Source: Verrucomicrobiia bacterium (GTDB taxonomy: Bacteria; Verrucomicrobiota; Verrucomicrobiia; Opitutales; Opitutaceae). From it: a stretch of DNA of 64,000 bases. The notes under the pieces were generated by a model that was not told where the DNA came from, did not search any database, and was given only the letters and a program-made list of their open reading frames with translations. Every line of letters begins with the position of its first letter. Within the stretch, counting starts at the first letter, position 1. The translations under genes were made by a program, and so were the position numbers. Shown piece after piece: positions 17,974 to 26,796 of the stretch. The stretch is taken from the NCBI GenBank assembly GCA_011525695.1, contig WYBX01000022.1, positions 47,732 through 111,731 of the forward strand. Reading direction: 5' to 3'.

Positions 17974-18893
17974 GAGCCAAACGCGATGACTCCGAACACC
18001 GTGTGCGCGCGCCGCGCCCATGCACATCGCATGAGACGCCCCAGCCGGTAGGCCAGTGCCAGACGGCGCGGATGCCTCGACGAGGGCAGTCCGGCGAGCC
18101 GGCCGCCGGCTTGGACACCGGCGACGGCCCGGAACCGATCCCATGTCAGCGGCTCGTAACTCACCTCAATCAGCCGTCCGGAAAGCCGTGCTGCCAGTGC
18201 CGCCAGGGCGCCAGCCGACCAGAGGGTGACATGATGCGGGGGCCACACGAGCGGATCGGTCGTGCGCCCCAGCAGCGTGTCGTGGGCCGGCACGGCCACG
18301 AGCAGATGACGCGGGCGTATCCGCCGGAGAAGATCCACGACAAAGTCCAGGGGGTTCACGATGTGCTCCAGGACCTGTATCATCACCAGTGCATCAGCCG
18401 GGCAGTCTGTGGGAATTGAATCGGGAGCAAATACGGCGAGACCCGAGGTTCTCGCCAGCGCGCCGGGTGTGGCATTGATCTCCGAACCCGCGACGTGCAG
18501 ACCCTCTGCCTGCGCCTGCCGCAGCAGCCCGCCGTTGCCGCAGCCCGCCTCGAAGAGGGAGCGGCTGCCAAGCCTGCGAAGAACGTGCAGGGCATGTTCC
18601 TTGTCCCAGGTTTTCGGCGAATAGTACCAGGGCAGTTCATGGCCGAGATACTCGTAGAATTCCGGACCGGCGCAGACCGGAGGCGAAAACCAATGCAGGC
18701 CGCTCCGGGTCGAACAATATTCTGCGAAATCCCGATCGAAATACGCGCTCCTGAGTGCTTCCGGCAGCGCGAGGCCAAAATAACGGCGGTATTCTGCGAC
18801 CAGCTCTGCACCGGTTCTGATCCGTATGATTCTTCCCGGTGACCCGGTGAGCGGACAGGGTCGGGAATCCGTCAATTCGGAGTTACTAGCCAT
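17970..18893 (-). CDS. Class I SAM-dependent methyltransferase (type 12/23-like)
   Basis: 307 aa. The N-terminal 20 residues contain CPLTGSPG, a shortened form of the C-x2-C zinc-like element seen at the start of some sugar C-methyltransferases. SLFEAGCGNGGLLRQAQAEG is motif I, and DALVMIQVLEHIVNPLDFVV is motif II. HDTLLGRTTDPLVWPPHHVT corresponds to the conserved H-x-x-[FL]-[FW]-S-like region of Methyltransf_23. Its first 22 bp overlap the 3' end of the Wzt-like gene in another frame. Methylation of the glycan chain end or a sugar is likely. Confidence 0.75.
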   Translation of the reverse strand: MASNSELTDSRPCPLTGSPGRIIRIRTGAELVAEYRRYFGLALPEALRSAYFDRDFAEYCSTRSGLHWFSPPVCAGPEFYEYLGHELPWYYSPKTWDKEHALHVLRRLGSRSLFEAGCGNGGLLRQAQAEGLHVAGSEINATPGALARTSGLAVFAPDSIPTDCPADALVMIQVLEHIVNPLDFVVDLLRRIRPRHLLVAVPAHDTLLGRTTDPLVWPPHHVTLWSAGALAALAARLSGRLIEVSYEPLTWDRFRAVAGVQAGGRLAGLPSSRHPRRLALAYRLGRLMRCAWARRAHTVFGVIAFGS

Positions 18894-20101
18894 GTGCAGT
18901 CCTCATGATAGACGCAGGCCTCGGGCCGCCATCCCCAGAGAGTGGTTGCTCCCAGCCTGACCATCTCGAAAGGGCAGACGGAATCGAGCGTCTCAAACAT
19001 CCGTCCGCCTGCAGGCTCCGAGAGGAAGACCCGCAGCGTGTGATGCCCGACGTTCAGACGCGTTGCCGGGATCCGGCACGTCAGCACCGTCCGGCCGGGC
19101 TGGCGCGCAAACGGCACGTCCGAATCGTAAATCCAGAGATGGGTTGCGGGGTGCTGGAACTGATTGACGATCTGAATGGAAAGGCAGGCGCCGTTGATGG
19201 GCTCGGGATGGACGATCTCAAGGCGCACTTCCAGCGGCCGGCCACCGGCCTGCACCCCGCCGGCCTCCGACGTGCGAAGCCGGACGCTCTGGATATAGGG
19301 GGCCTGCGGACGGAGGTTCGGAGCGGCGACATATTCCGAGGCGGCGGGAGCTCTCAATTCAAAATACCGGGTGATCGCCGACGCCGTGGCGCCGATATGC
19401 GCGGTGGTTCCCTCATGCAACAGCACGCATCGATCGGTCAGCGCCGATATTGCGGCCATATCGTGGCTGACAAACAAGACCGTACGCTCGGCGGCCTTCG
19501 TGAGATCGCGAAGCTTCCCCAGGCACTTCTTCTGGAACGCCGCATCGCCCACCGCCAGCACCTCGTCGACGATCAGGATCTCGGGTTCGAGGTGGGCGGC
19601 GACGGCGAACGCGAGCCGGACGTACATGCCGCTTGAATACCGCTTCACCGGTGTGTCGATGAATTTCTCGATTTCCGCGAAGGCCACGATCTCGTCGAAC
19701 TTCCGGCGGACCTCGGCGCGATTCATGCCGAGGATTGCACCGTTGAGGTACACGTTCTCACGTCCGGTGAGCTCCGGATGAAATCCCGTGCCGACCTCCA
19801 GCAGCGAGGCCACCCGGCCGCGGAGCCTCGCATGGCCCGAGGTGGGTTCGGTGATTCGCGACAGGATTTTCAGCAGGGTCGACTTGCCCGCCCCGTTGCG
19901 GCCAATCACCCCCACCACCTCCCCGGAGCCCACCTCGAACGATATGTCACGCAGCGCCCAGTATTCCTGCGGATCCGGATGCGGCTTCCCCCGCAGCCGA
20001 TCCCAATAACGCGCGCACTCTTCGCGCAGCGAGGTCGCCCCAATCGCCCCGAGCCGGTAGCGCTTGGAGAGGTTTTGGACTTCGATGATGGGTTGGGACA
20101 T
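18872..20101 (-). CDS. wzt: ABC transporter ATP-binding protein, Wzt-like with C-terminal glycan-binding domain
   Basis: 409 aa. Residues 1-250 are an ABC ATPase of the polysaccharide-export group: Walker A GRNGAGKST (67-75), signature YSSGMYVRLAFAVAAHLEP, Walker B ILIVDEVLAVGD, and switch His in VLFVSHDMAAI. Residues 255-409 form an extra domain (ending WGWRPEACVYHEDCTW) placed and sized like the Wzt C-terminal beta-sandwich that recognises the modified end of the O-antigen. It energises export of undecaprenyl-linked glycan with the permease encoded next upstream. The tail domain suggests that end modification, perhaps by the two adjacent methyltransferases, licenses export. Confidence 0.9.
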   Translation of the reverse strand: MSQPIIEVQNLSKRYRLGAIGATSLREECARYWDRLRGKPHPDPQEYWALRDISFEVGSGEVVGVIGRNGAGKSTLLKILSRITEPTSGHARLRGRVASLLEVGTGFHPELTGRENVYLNGAILGMNRAEVRRKFDEIVAFAEIEKFIDTPVKRYSSGMYVRLAFAVAAHLEPEILIVDEVLAVGDAAFQKKCLGKLRDLTKAAERTVLFVSHDMAAISALTDRCVLLHEGTTAHIGATASAITRYFELRAPAASEYVAAPNLRPQAPYIQSVRLRTSEAGGVQAGGRPLEVRLEIVHPEPINGACLSIQIVNQFQHPATHLWIYDSDVPFARQPGRTVLTCRIPATRLNVGHHTLRVFLSEPAGGRMFETLDSVCPFEMVRLGATTLWGWRPEACVYHEDCTWLVTPN

Positions 20102-20187
20102 CGGATTATATTTGCGTTTCCTTTATGTGGCTCGCGGCTCGCCCTCGGAGGCGCAGTATTTCATTCATCTCGCAGGCAGGCTCGGCT

Positions 20188-21054
20188 TCACACCACATCT
20201 ACAAACGTCTTCTCCACCCGCCGGAAGATCAGGATCCCGGTGACGAGTGCCAGCACGGTCGAGGTGATCGACACCACCAGCAACGTTGGATTGATCCAGC
20301 CTGTGCCGAGCAGGAGGTATCGGAAGCATTCCACCGGCATCGTCACGGGATTCAGGGCGACATAGATGTGCCATTGCGGAGGCACCTTCGCGAGTGGGAG
20401 AATGATTGGGGTCAGGTACATCCAAAGCTGGATCAAGAACCCGGCCAGGACCGTGAAATCGCGAAATTTCGTGGTGAGCGCGGCCAGCCAGAGCCCGACC
20501 CCCAGGCTGAAGGCGGCGAGCTGCACCAGCACCAGCGGCAGCAGGACGATGGCCTCCCAGCGGGGGCCGACGTCCACTCCAGGATGGCTGGCCAGATAGA
20601 TGATCAGCACCGCGAAGAAAGACGTGAGCTGGATCAGGAACGAGATGCCGTTGGAAACAACGCCGGCGAGCGGGACGATCAGCCGCGGGAAGTATACTTT
20701 CCCAAAAAGGCCGGCATTCGCCACGAGGGTCGTCGAGGTGGAATTGAACGTTTGGGAGAAATAATTCCACGCCAGCAGCCCGCAAAGATAGAACAGCGTT
20801 GGGGGCAGCCCGTCCGTCGGCAGGGCGGCGACGTGGCTGAAGACCACGGTGAAGACGACGGTGGTCACCAGGGGTTGGAACAGGTGCCAGAGCGGACCGA
20901 GCACGGTTTGTTTGTAGCGGGCGACAAAATCCCGCTGCACCAGGAGTCGCAAGAGGTCCCGGTACGCCCAGAGTTCACGCAGGTCCAGGAACCGCCAGCC
21001 ATGGGTGGCCTGGATCACGATTTCGGTGGGGAGCGCGCTGGATTCGGTCTTCAT
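20188..21054 (-). CDS. wzm: ABC-2 type polysaccharide export permease, Wzm-like
   Basis: 288 aa from ATG 21054. LWAYRDLLRLLVQRDFVARYKQT is the amphipathic N-terminal segment conserved in Wzm/TagG-type permeases, followed by LGPLWHLFQPLVTTVVFTVVFS and in all six membrane spans. NPVTMPVECFRYLLLG matches the conserved region before the last span. With the ATPase 86 bp downstream it should form the inner-membrane exporter of the lipid-linked polysaccharide. Its start overlaps the AsnB-GT fusion stop (ATGA). Confidence 0.92.
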   Translation of the reverse strand: MKTESSALPTEIVIQATHGWRFLDLRELWAYRDLLRLLVQRDFVARYKQTVLGPLWHLFQPLVTTVVFTVVFSHVAALPTDGLPPTLFYLCGLLAWNYFSQTFNSTSTTLVANAGLFGKVYFPRLIVPLAGVVSNGISFLIQLTSFFAVLIIYLASHPGVDVGPRWEAIVLLPLVLVQLAAFSLGVGLWLAALTTKFRDFTVLAGFLIQLWMYLTPIILPLAKVPPQWHIYVALNPVTMPVECFRYLLLGTGWINPTLLVVSITSTVLALVTGILIFRRVEKTFVDVV

Positions 21055-24000
21055 GAGGCGAGCAGGCGGGATAGCCTGACCTTGAATTCTGGAAATGAGA
21101 ACTCCCGCGCCCGCGCCAGGATGGCTTCGCCGTTCCAGTCGCGTTGCAGCGCCGCGATGCAGCCCGCCGCCAGTGCCTCGAGGTTGCCCGGTTCGACCAG
21201 GACGCCGGTTTCCGCGGTGATGATCTCGGGCACCCCGCCCGCCCGCGCGCCAAGGCACGGCCGGCCGTGGGCCATGGCTTCGAGGAAGACCAGGCCAAAG
21301 CCCTCGTTCCGGCTCGGCAGGGCGAACAACCGGCAGCCGCCCAGATCCTCGGACAACCGGCGATCGTCAACGTAGCCCCTGAACTCCACGGCGGTCCCCA
21401 GTCCGAGACGATGGCGGACACTTTTCAGACGGGTCAGGTCATTGCCCCGTCCGATGATCCGGAGCCGGGCGGCGGGGATGGCCGCGACGATGGCTGGCAT
21501 TGCCTCGATCAGGTCCTGCACGCCTTTATAGCGATCCTCGAAACTGAGTCGCGTCACGGCGAGAATGACCGGTGGGCATTCGGCCAGCGGCCGGCCCGGC
21601 TCAATCGTGAACGCGGGATCCAGTGCGTTGGGCAGCACCACGGCGCGATCGGGCGGAAGTGGGCAGCGCTGCAGGAACTCGCTTCGGGTGTAGTCACTCA
21701 CGCAGAAGATCCGCGTGGCGCCACGCAACGCCGCCCGCTCGACGGCCGAGAAGTCACGCCACACCTCAATCCCGTGCGCGATTAGATAATATTTCAGCCG
21801 CGGATTGAGCCTTCGGGCCAGCCAGGCCACCGGCAGTTGCCGGATGTGTCCGCAGACGATCCGGTCGCAGTCGCGGCCCATCCGGAGCGCCTCGCGAACG
21901 AAACGGGCCTTGCTGCGATTGCAGGCGGCGTGCTGCTCGAGCACTTCACTGGCGCAGCGCTGCAGATCGGCCGGGGCGATGACGGCATCGTTGAGCGACA
22001 CCAGCCGGACCGTCCCGCCGGGTAGCGCCAGTTCGGACAGCGCCCGCAGGTACGTCTGGAGAATCCGGGGAATGCCGCCCTCGGAGGAGAAGATTTCCGG
22101 GGCGAGCAGCAGCGTGCGATTCGATGTCGCAGCCGCGAAATCGAATCGCACGGGAAACGGCACGGCCGATCCCAGGCGGCGGGGGGGGACCCGCGGCGGG
22201 TGCGCCTGCAAGGCGGGACGGTTCACGAAGGCGATGAGGATCGCCAGGCTCCAGATCCGCGACCATTCGCGCGGATCGGCGCGGCGTTGGTAATTGCGCC
22301 AGAGTTCGCGCACCGCCGAGGGATTGAACAGCCCGCTGCGGCTGACGCTCGATTCCGAAAACGCCTCATCCAGGAAGGGCCGGAGTTCCCGCCGCATCCA
22401 GGCGTCCATGGGCAGGCTGAAGCCGCGTTTCGGCCGTCGGCTCACGCCCGCCGGCAGCAGATCGCCGAGTGCAGCTGCCAGCGGACCCTTCGGACGCTGC
22501 GGATCGAACCGGAAACCCGCCGGCTGCCGCCACAGCCACTCCAGCAGCGGGCGGTCCACGAACGGCACGCGCAGTTCCAGCGAGTGGCGCATGCTCATCA
22601 CATCACTGTCCCGGAGCAGGACATCCGCCATGTACGTGCGCAGTTCCCAGGCGCTGATGGCCGCCAGGGGCTCGGCCGCGGCCAAATCCTCCGCCAGGGA
22701 TTCGATCGCCGGGTGGAAGGCGGGCCGGGAGCCGATTTCCGCCAGGGCGGCAGGGCTGAGCAGGGAGCGCTGACCACTGCGGGAGAAGACCCGGCGCTGC
22801 AGCGCCGCCAGCTCGTGCAGGTTGCCTGCGTGCTCGAGCAGATCCGCGAGCTTGCGGCGCCGGCTGTCCCCGGAATTGAGCCGGCGCAGCACCAGCTCAC
22901 GCACCGCGGCCGGCAACGCCCGCCAGCGTGGCAGCCAGCGGGCGAGCCGCGGTACGTCTCGGAACGACGGATACCCACCAAACAGCTCATCGCCGCCGAG
23001 GCCGGAGAGGGCCACGGTGACCCCGCCCGCCCGTGCTGCCTGGCTTGCGTACCAGGTGTTGATGCCATCGCCCGTGGGTTGATCGAGGGTCTCGAGAATC
23101 CGGCCAAGATCCGCGGCGAGCCGGCTGCCGGTCACCTGCAAAGAACGGTGTTCGGTGCCGAAGTGGCGGGCGGTCTGCGCCGCCGGCTCCGCCTCCGAGA
23201 ATTCCCGCTCGGCGAAATCGATCGAGAAGGTTCGCAATCGCTGTCCAGTGGCCTGCGTCATCAGTCCGACCACCACCGCCGAGTCCAGCCCGCCGGAGAG
23301 AAAGGCCCCTACCGGTACGTCGGCGATCACATGAGCGCGAATCGAGTCCTCCAGTCGCGCCCGCAGGGATTCCTGGAATTCCCCGCGGCTCCGGCAGGGC
23401 GGCACCCCACCCGGAATCCCGCCGAAGGTCCACCAGTTACGCACCTGGAGCCGGCCATCCTGGAACCGGGCGGATTGGCCCGGACACAGACTGAAGATCC
23501 CGCGATAAATGGTCCGGGGTGCGGGTACCGCCAGCCAGGCCAGATAGTCCGCCGCCGCCTCGGGCGAGATCTCGGGGCGTGGGACGCAGCCGACGGTGAG
23601 GGCGTTGAGTTCCGAAGCAAAGGTAAGGCGTGCCCCGCTGAGGCGGTAATAGAGCGGCTTTATGCCTGCGGAATCGCGCGCGAGGAAGAGCGACTGCTCG
23701 GGTTTGTTCCACACTGCGAACGCAAACATGCCGCGCAGTCGTGGGAGGCAGCCCTCGCCCCAGCGGGCAAAGGCCGCCAAAAGCACTTCGGTGTCGCACT
23801 CGGTGTGAAAACTCCAGCCGGCCGCGACCAGTTCCTCCCGCAATTGCTTGAAATTATAGATCGCGCCATTGAACACCAGCGCGAGCCGCCCATCAGGCGA
23901 GTGCATCGGCTGGTGGCCATGCGCCGGATCGAAGATGGCCAGCCGTCGCATCCCAAGTGTAGCCCCGCCTATCGGGTCAATGCCGATGTCGTCCGGCCCG

Positions 24001-24095
24001 CGGTGCGTCATGAGATCGCACATCGCCTGGACCTCCGCCAATTGGGCTTCCTGCGAGGTGCCGCCGGGATCGACGATGCCCGCTATTCCGCACAT
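21051..24095 (-). CDS. Asparagine synthetase (glutamine-hydrolysing) fused to GT4 glycosyltransferase
   Basis: 1014 aa from ATG 24095, chosen over an upstream start because it gives MCGIAG with the catalytic Cys2. Residues 2-220 are the class II glutamine amidotransferase domain. SGGLDS (267-272) is the PP-loop of the AsnB synthetase domain, which ends near 640. From about 662 there is a complete GT4 enzyme: LLLAPEIFSSEGGIPRILQ, a domain linker, and a GFGLVFLEAM acidic motif near 925. AsnB proteins in glycan loci often amidate sugar acids. The junction (649-661, VRFDFAAATSNRT) is encoded by a dispersed palindromic repeat also found at 56411-56448. This is the first gene of the operon, about 80 bp from a terminator. 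Confidence 0.88.
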   Translation of the reverse strand: MCGIAGIVDPGGTSQEAQLAEVQAMCDLMTHRGPDDIGIDPIGGATLGMRRLAIFDPAHGHQPMHSPDGRLALVFNGAIYNFKQLREELVAAGWSFHTECDTEVLLAAFARWGEGCLPRLRGMFAFAVWNKPEQSLFLARDSAGIKPLYYRLSGARLTFASELNALTVGCVPRPEISPEAAADYLAWLAVPAPRTIYRGIFSLCPGQSARFQDGRLQVRNWWTFGGIPGGVPPCRSRGEFQESLRARLEDSIRAHVIADVPVGAFLSGGLDSAVVVGLMTQATGQRLRTFSIDFAEREFSEAEPAAQTARHFGTEHRSLQVTGSRLAADLGRILETLDQPTGDGINTWYASQAARAGGVTVALSGLGGDELFGGYPSFRDVPRLARWLPRWRALPAAVRELVLRRLNSGDSRRRKLADLLEHAGNLHELAALQRRVFSRSGQRSLLSPAALAEIGSRPAFHPAIESLAEDLAAAEPLAAISAWELRTYMADVLLRDSDVMSMRHSLELRVPFVDRPLLEWLWRQPAGFRFDPQRPKGPLAAALGDLLPAGVSRRPKRGFSLPMDAWMRRELRPFLDEAFSESSVSRSGLFNPSAVRELWRNYQRRADPREWSRIWSLAILIAFVNRPALQAHPPRVPPRRLGSAVPFPVRFDFAAATSNRTLLLAPEIFSSEGGIPRILQTYLRALSELALPGGTVRLVSLNDAVIAPADLQRCASEVLEQHAACNRSKARFVREALRMGRDCDRIVCGHIRQLPVAWLARRLNPRLKYYLIAHGIEVWRDFSAVERAALRGATRIFCVSDYTRSEFLQRCPLPPDRAVVLPNALDPAFTIEPGRPLAECPPVILAVTRLSFEDRYKGVQDLIEAMPAIVAAIPAARLRIIGRGNDLTRLKSVRHRLGLGTAVEFRGYVDDRRLSEDLGGCRLFALPSRNEGFGLVFLEAMAHGRPCLGARAGGVPEIITAETGVLVEPGNLEALAAGCIAALQRDWNGEAILARAREFSFPEFKVRLSRLLAS
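22114..22151. repeat. Dispersed 38-bp palindromic repeat inside the asnB-GT fusion gene
   Basis: The arms GTGCGATTCGAT and ATCGAATCGCAC are perfect inverted copies. The centre is imperfect. The same 38-bp unit with two base changes is perfect at 56411-56448. Here it lies in frame between the two enzyme domains. Confidence 0.85.
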
Positions 24096-24179
24096 GGCGA
24101 TGAATTGGGGCAAAGCTTTGCCCCATCACTTCCGAACGGCAGGACGTGAGATGCTGGAAAACTCCGAACCAAACGCGGG

Positions 24180-24202
24180 AAAAACTAGGGGAAATCCCCC
24201 AG
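24180..24202 (-). terminator. Intrinsic terminator of the DJ-1/PfpI gene
   Basis: On the minus strand a 7-bp stem (CTGGGGG, loop ATTT, CCCCTAG with one G-T pair) is followed directly by five T residues. It lies about 50 bp after the stop of the minus-strand PfpI gene and insulates it from the polysaccharide operon, whose promoter must then lie within 24096-24180. Confidence 0.8.
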
Positions 24203-24254
24203 CTTGGAAGTCCAAACAGGCTGTGCCGGATGCACTGAGCCCATCGGGGAGTAC

Positions 24255-24794
24255 TTATGCACAAACGGATTGGCTGATTTCGACGGCTTTTTCAGTGGAA
24301 AAGAGCACTTCCACAAGCCGAACAGCAAAATCCAATGACGTGCCGGCCCCGCGCGACGTGATGACGTGACCGTCGGTGACCACCCGCTCCTGCGGCCGCA
24401 GTTCCGGCAGTTCGGCCGCCACCGAGTAATGGGCGGTATGGCGGCGGCCTTTCAGGACGCCGGCATCGTGCAGAACCGTGGGAGCGGCACAAATGGCGGC
24501 CAGCCACTTTCCCGCCGCATGATGCCGCAGGACTATTTCGCGCACCCGCGCGTCGGCGCGCAGCTGCTTTACGCCCGGGCCTCCCGGGAGCAGGACGCAG
24601 TCGTAGCTGTTGCCAGCCACGGCTGACAACGGCGTATCCGCGTGGATGGTCAGCCCATTCCGGCCGGTGACATGGATGCCTTCCGGCAGCGCTGCGACCG
24701 TGACCTCTGCGCCGGCCCGCCTCAGCAGGTCGATCGGGGTGACGGCTTCTACTTCTTCAAATCCCTCCGCCAGGATTGCGATAACCTTGGGCAT
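24255..24794 (-). CDS. DJ-1/PfpI family protein
   Basis: 179 aa, the usual length. KVIAILAEGFEEVEAVTPID supplies the conserved Glu near residue 14, and WLAAICAAPTVLHDAGVL has the nucleophile-elbow Cys102. These are hallmarks of the DJ-1/ThiJ/YajL group of cytosolic proteins linked to oxidative-stress response and, debatedly, glyoxalase or deglycase activity. It is divergent from the epimerase gene with only 18 bp between the two starts, so their promoters must overlap neighbouring coding sequence. Confidence 0.9.
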   Translation of the reverse strand: MPKVIAILAEGFEEVEAVTPIDLLRRAGAEVTVAALPEGIHVTGRNGLTIHADTPLSAVAGNSYDCVLLPGGPGVKQLRADARVREIVLRHHAAGKWLAAICAAPTVLHDAGVLKGRRHTAHYSVAAELPELRPQERVVTDGHVITSRGAGTSLDFAVRLVEVLFSTEKAVEISQSVCA

Positions 24795-24812
24795 GCGATG
24801 AGATGAACAGTC

Positions 24813-25724
24813 ATGAGCGCGGCTGCCGACGGAAATCTTTCAGGCAACCCGGAATCGGGCCGACGTCTCGTCATCTTTGGATGCGGCTATGTCGGTACGG
24901 CGGTTGCGCTGCAAGCAGTGGCCCGTGGTCTCCAGGTGACGGCCCTCACCCGCAATATTTCGAGCGCGGCGGTCTTGCGGGAGCAGGGGGTCGCCACCGT
25001 CATAGCGGATCTTGCGGGCAACGAATGGCACGCGATGATTCCGGGCGGAGCGGAATTCGCATTGAACTGTGTCAGCGCCGGCTCGAGCGGACTGGAAGGC
25101 TATCGGCAAAGTTACATCGAAGGGATGCAGTCGATCACCACCTGGTGCCGCCGACAGGGAACGGTGGGAACTTTGATCTACACGAGCAGCACGTCGGTCT
25201 ATCCGCAGGGAGATGGCTCCGAGATCGAGGAAACGTCCCCGACTGCGGGGGTTGGGGAACGTGGCAGCCTGCTGCTCGAAGCCGAGCGGTTGCTGCAGCA
25301 GGGGGTCGGGTGCTGCGAGCGCTGGTTCATCCTCCGGATTGCGGGAATTTACGGCCCCGGCCGGCATCACCTGCTGGATCAGGTGCGGGCGGGGAGGGTG
25401 GCAGGCAAAGGTGGGCACCATCTGAACCTGGCTCATCGCGATGACATCGCGGCCGCCATCTGGCGGTGTTTCGATGCCCCGGGTGGAATTCGCAATGAGG
25501 TGTACAACATTGCGGATGACGGCCCGGCGCGAAAATCCGAGGTGGTGGAGTGGCTGGCGGCTCAGATCGGCCTGCCCGTGCCGGGCTTCTCGGAGATGGG
25601 CAGCGGCAGGCGACCGGTTACTCCGGACCGGGTCATCGTGAATCGAAAGATCAAGCGAGCGCTGGGATGGCGCCCCCGGTACCCGACTTTTCGGGACGGC
25701 TATGCGAGCCTCGGGCTCAGATAA
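24813..25724 (+). CDS. NAD(P)-dependent epimerase/dehydratase, extended SDR
   Basis: 303 aa. RLVIFGCGYVGTAVALQAVA (about 18-37) is the Rossmann GxxGxxG-type motif. LIYTSSTSVYPQGDG has the active-site Ser/Thr. The usual Tyr-x3-Lys is replaced here (SLLLEAERLL, an L-E-A-E pattern), as in the YeeZ-like atypical SDR group. RIAGIYGPGRHHLLDQV and LNLAHRDDIAAAI are standard later motifs. Because Tyr and Lys are missing, catalysis as a classic epimerase is doubtful; binding of a dinucleotide is likely. Function unknown. Confidence 0.8.
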   Translation: MSAAADGNLSGNPESGRRLVIFGCGYVGTAVALQAVARGLQVTALTRNISSAAVLREQGVATVIADLAGNEWHAMIPGGAEFALNCVSAGSSGLEGYRQSYIEGMQSITTWCRRQGTVGTLIYTSSTSVYPQGDGSEIEETSPTAGVGERGSLLLEAERLLQQGVGCCERWFILRIAGIYGPGRHHLLDQVRAGRVAGKGGHHLNLAHRDDIAAAIWRCFDAPGGIRNEVYNIADDGPARKSEVVEWLAAQIGLPVPGFSEMGSGRRPVTPDRVIVNRKIKRALGWRPRYPTFRDGYASLGLR

Positions 25725-25809
25725 TGGCGGCGCGCTCTTGCCCTCTTTTCAAACCCGGCTCTTAGTTTCGCCGTTTCATCCTCCCTCTCAATCTTATCCT
25801 TAATTTCCA

Positions 25810-26118
25810 ATGGCCGGCCTAGGCAAACTCGTCAAACAGGCGCAGAAAATGCAAAAGGGCATCGAGGCGCTGCAAGCGCAGCTCGAAGCCAAGGAGATCG
25901 ACGTGAGCAGCGGCGGCGGGGCCGTGAAGATCAAGATCAACGGTGCGGGGCGGTTTCTCGCCCTGCAACTGGACCCGGAATTCCTCAAGGAGGATCCGAA
26001 GCTGGTTTCGGAGACGCTGCTCGTTGCGATTCAGGATGCCGCGAAGCAGTCGAAGGAATACAACGAGTCCGAGATGCAGAAGGTGACCGGCGCGTTCAGC
26101 ATGCCCGGCCTGATGTGA
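25810..26118 (+). CDS. ybaB: YbaB/EbfC family nucleoid-associated protein
   Basis: 102 aa. GLGKLVKQAQKMQKGIEALQ and VAIQDAAKQSKEYNESEMQK are the two helices of the tweezer-shaped dimer, with a beta sheet between them (VKIKINGAGRFLALQLDPEF). It binds DNA non-specifically. It is followed 50 bp later by recR, the very common ybaB-recR pair. Confidence 0.93.
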   Translation: MAGLGKLVKQAQKMQKGIEALQAQLEAKEIDVSSGGGAVKIKINGAGRFLALQLDPEFLKEDPKLVSETLLVAIQDAAKQSKEYNESEMQKVTGAFSMPGLM

Positions 26119-26167
26119 TCGGTTTTGGCTGCGCCAAGACCGTTGTTTTTTCGCTCCGCGAAAAAAG

Positions 26168-26767
26168 GTGAAAACCTCCGCCTTTGAGCGACTGCAGCAG
26201 CACCTGAAGCAGCTTCCCGGGCTGGGCTATCGGTCGTCGGAGCGGATTGCGCTGCACCTTCTGGTGGAAAAGCCGGCGCGGCTGCCGGCGCTCGTGACGG
26301 CGTTGGAGGAAGCAGCCCGGGCGGTGCGTCGGTGCAGCCGTTGCGGCAACCTGGCGGAGGCCGAGATTTGCGACATCTGCAGCGATCCGAAGCGTGACAC
26401 CCGAATCGTCTGCGTGGTCGAGCAGGTGCCTGATCTGGTGGCAATCGAACGGAGCGGGGCCTATCGCGGGACCTACCACGTCCTGCATGGCAAGCTGTCG
26501 CCGATCCATGGGGTCAGTCCGGCGGATTTGAATTTTGAGTCACTTCGGCATCGGATCGCCGCTGGGGAAATCACCGAACTCATCCTGGCGCTGCCGAACG
26601 ACGTGGAAGGCGAGGCGACGTGCCACTTCATGACGGAGCATCTGCCGAAGGAGCCGGCGGTGGCGGTGAGCCGGATTGGATTCGGGCTGCCGAGTGGCGG
26701 CGGTGTGCTGTATGCCGATTCGGTCACGTTGAAGAGTGCCTTGGAGGCCCGCCGGAACTATTCCTGA
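26168..26767 (+). CDS. recR: Recombination mediator RecR
   Basis: 199 aa with a GTG start. An N-terminal helix-hairpin-helix (QLPGLGYRSSERIALHLL), a C4 zinc finger (CSRCGNLAEAEICDIC, about 56-71) and a Toprim domain (RIVCVVEQVPDLVAIERSG) followed by the C-terminal AVSRIGFGLPSGGGVLYAD motif are all present. It works with RecO/RecF to load RecA at gaps. No other rec gene is nearby. Confidence 0.96.
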   Translation: MKTSAFERLQQHLKQLPGLGYRSSERIALHLLVEKPARLPALVTALEEAARAVRRCSRCGNLAEAEICDICSDPKRDTRIVCVVEQVPDLVAIERSGAYRGTYHVLHGKLSPIHGVSPADLNFESLRHRIAAGEITELILALPNDVEGEATCHFMTEHLPKEPAVAVSRIGFGLPSGGGVLYADSVTLKSALEARRNYS

Positions 26768-26796
26768 GTGGCGAGCGCCGGCATGAGCCTGTCCCG

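Noticed and set aside
22200..24149. 649-aa open frame on the plus strand opposite the asnB-GT gene
   Set aside because: It is a shadow of a GC-rich coding sequence on the other strand, with no recognisable domain and an Arg/Gln-rich composition.
24813..25724. UDP-glucose 4-epimerase (galE) belonging to the polysaccharide locus
   Set aside because: The catalytic Tyr-x3-Lys is not present, it is on the opposite strand and pairs with ybaB/recR instead.
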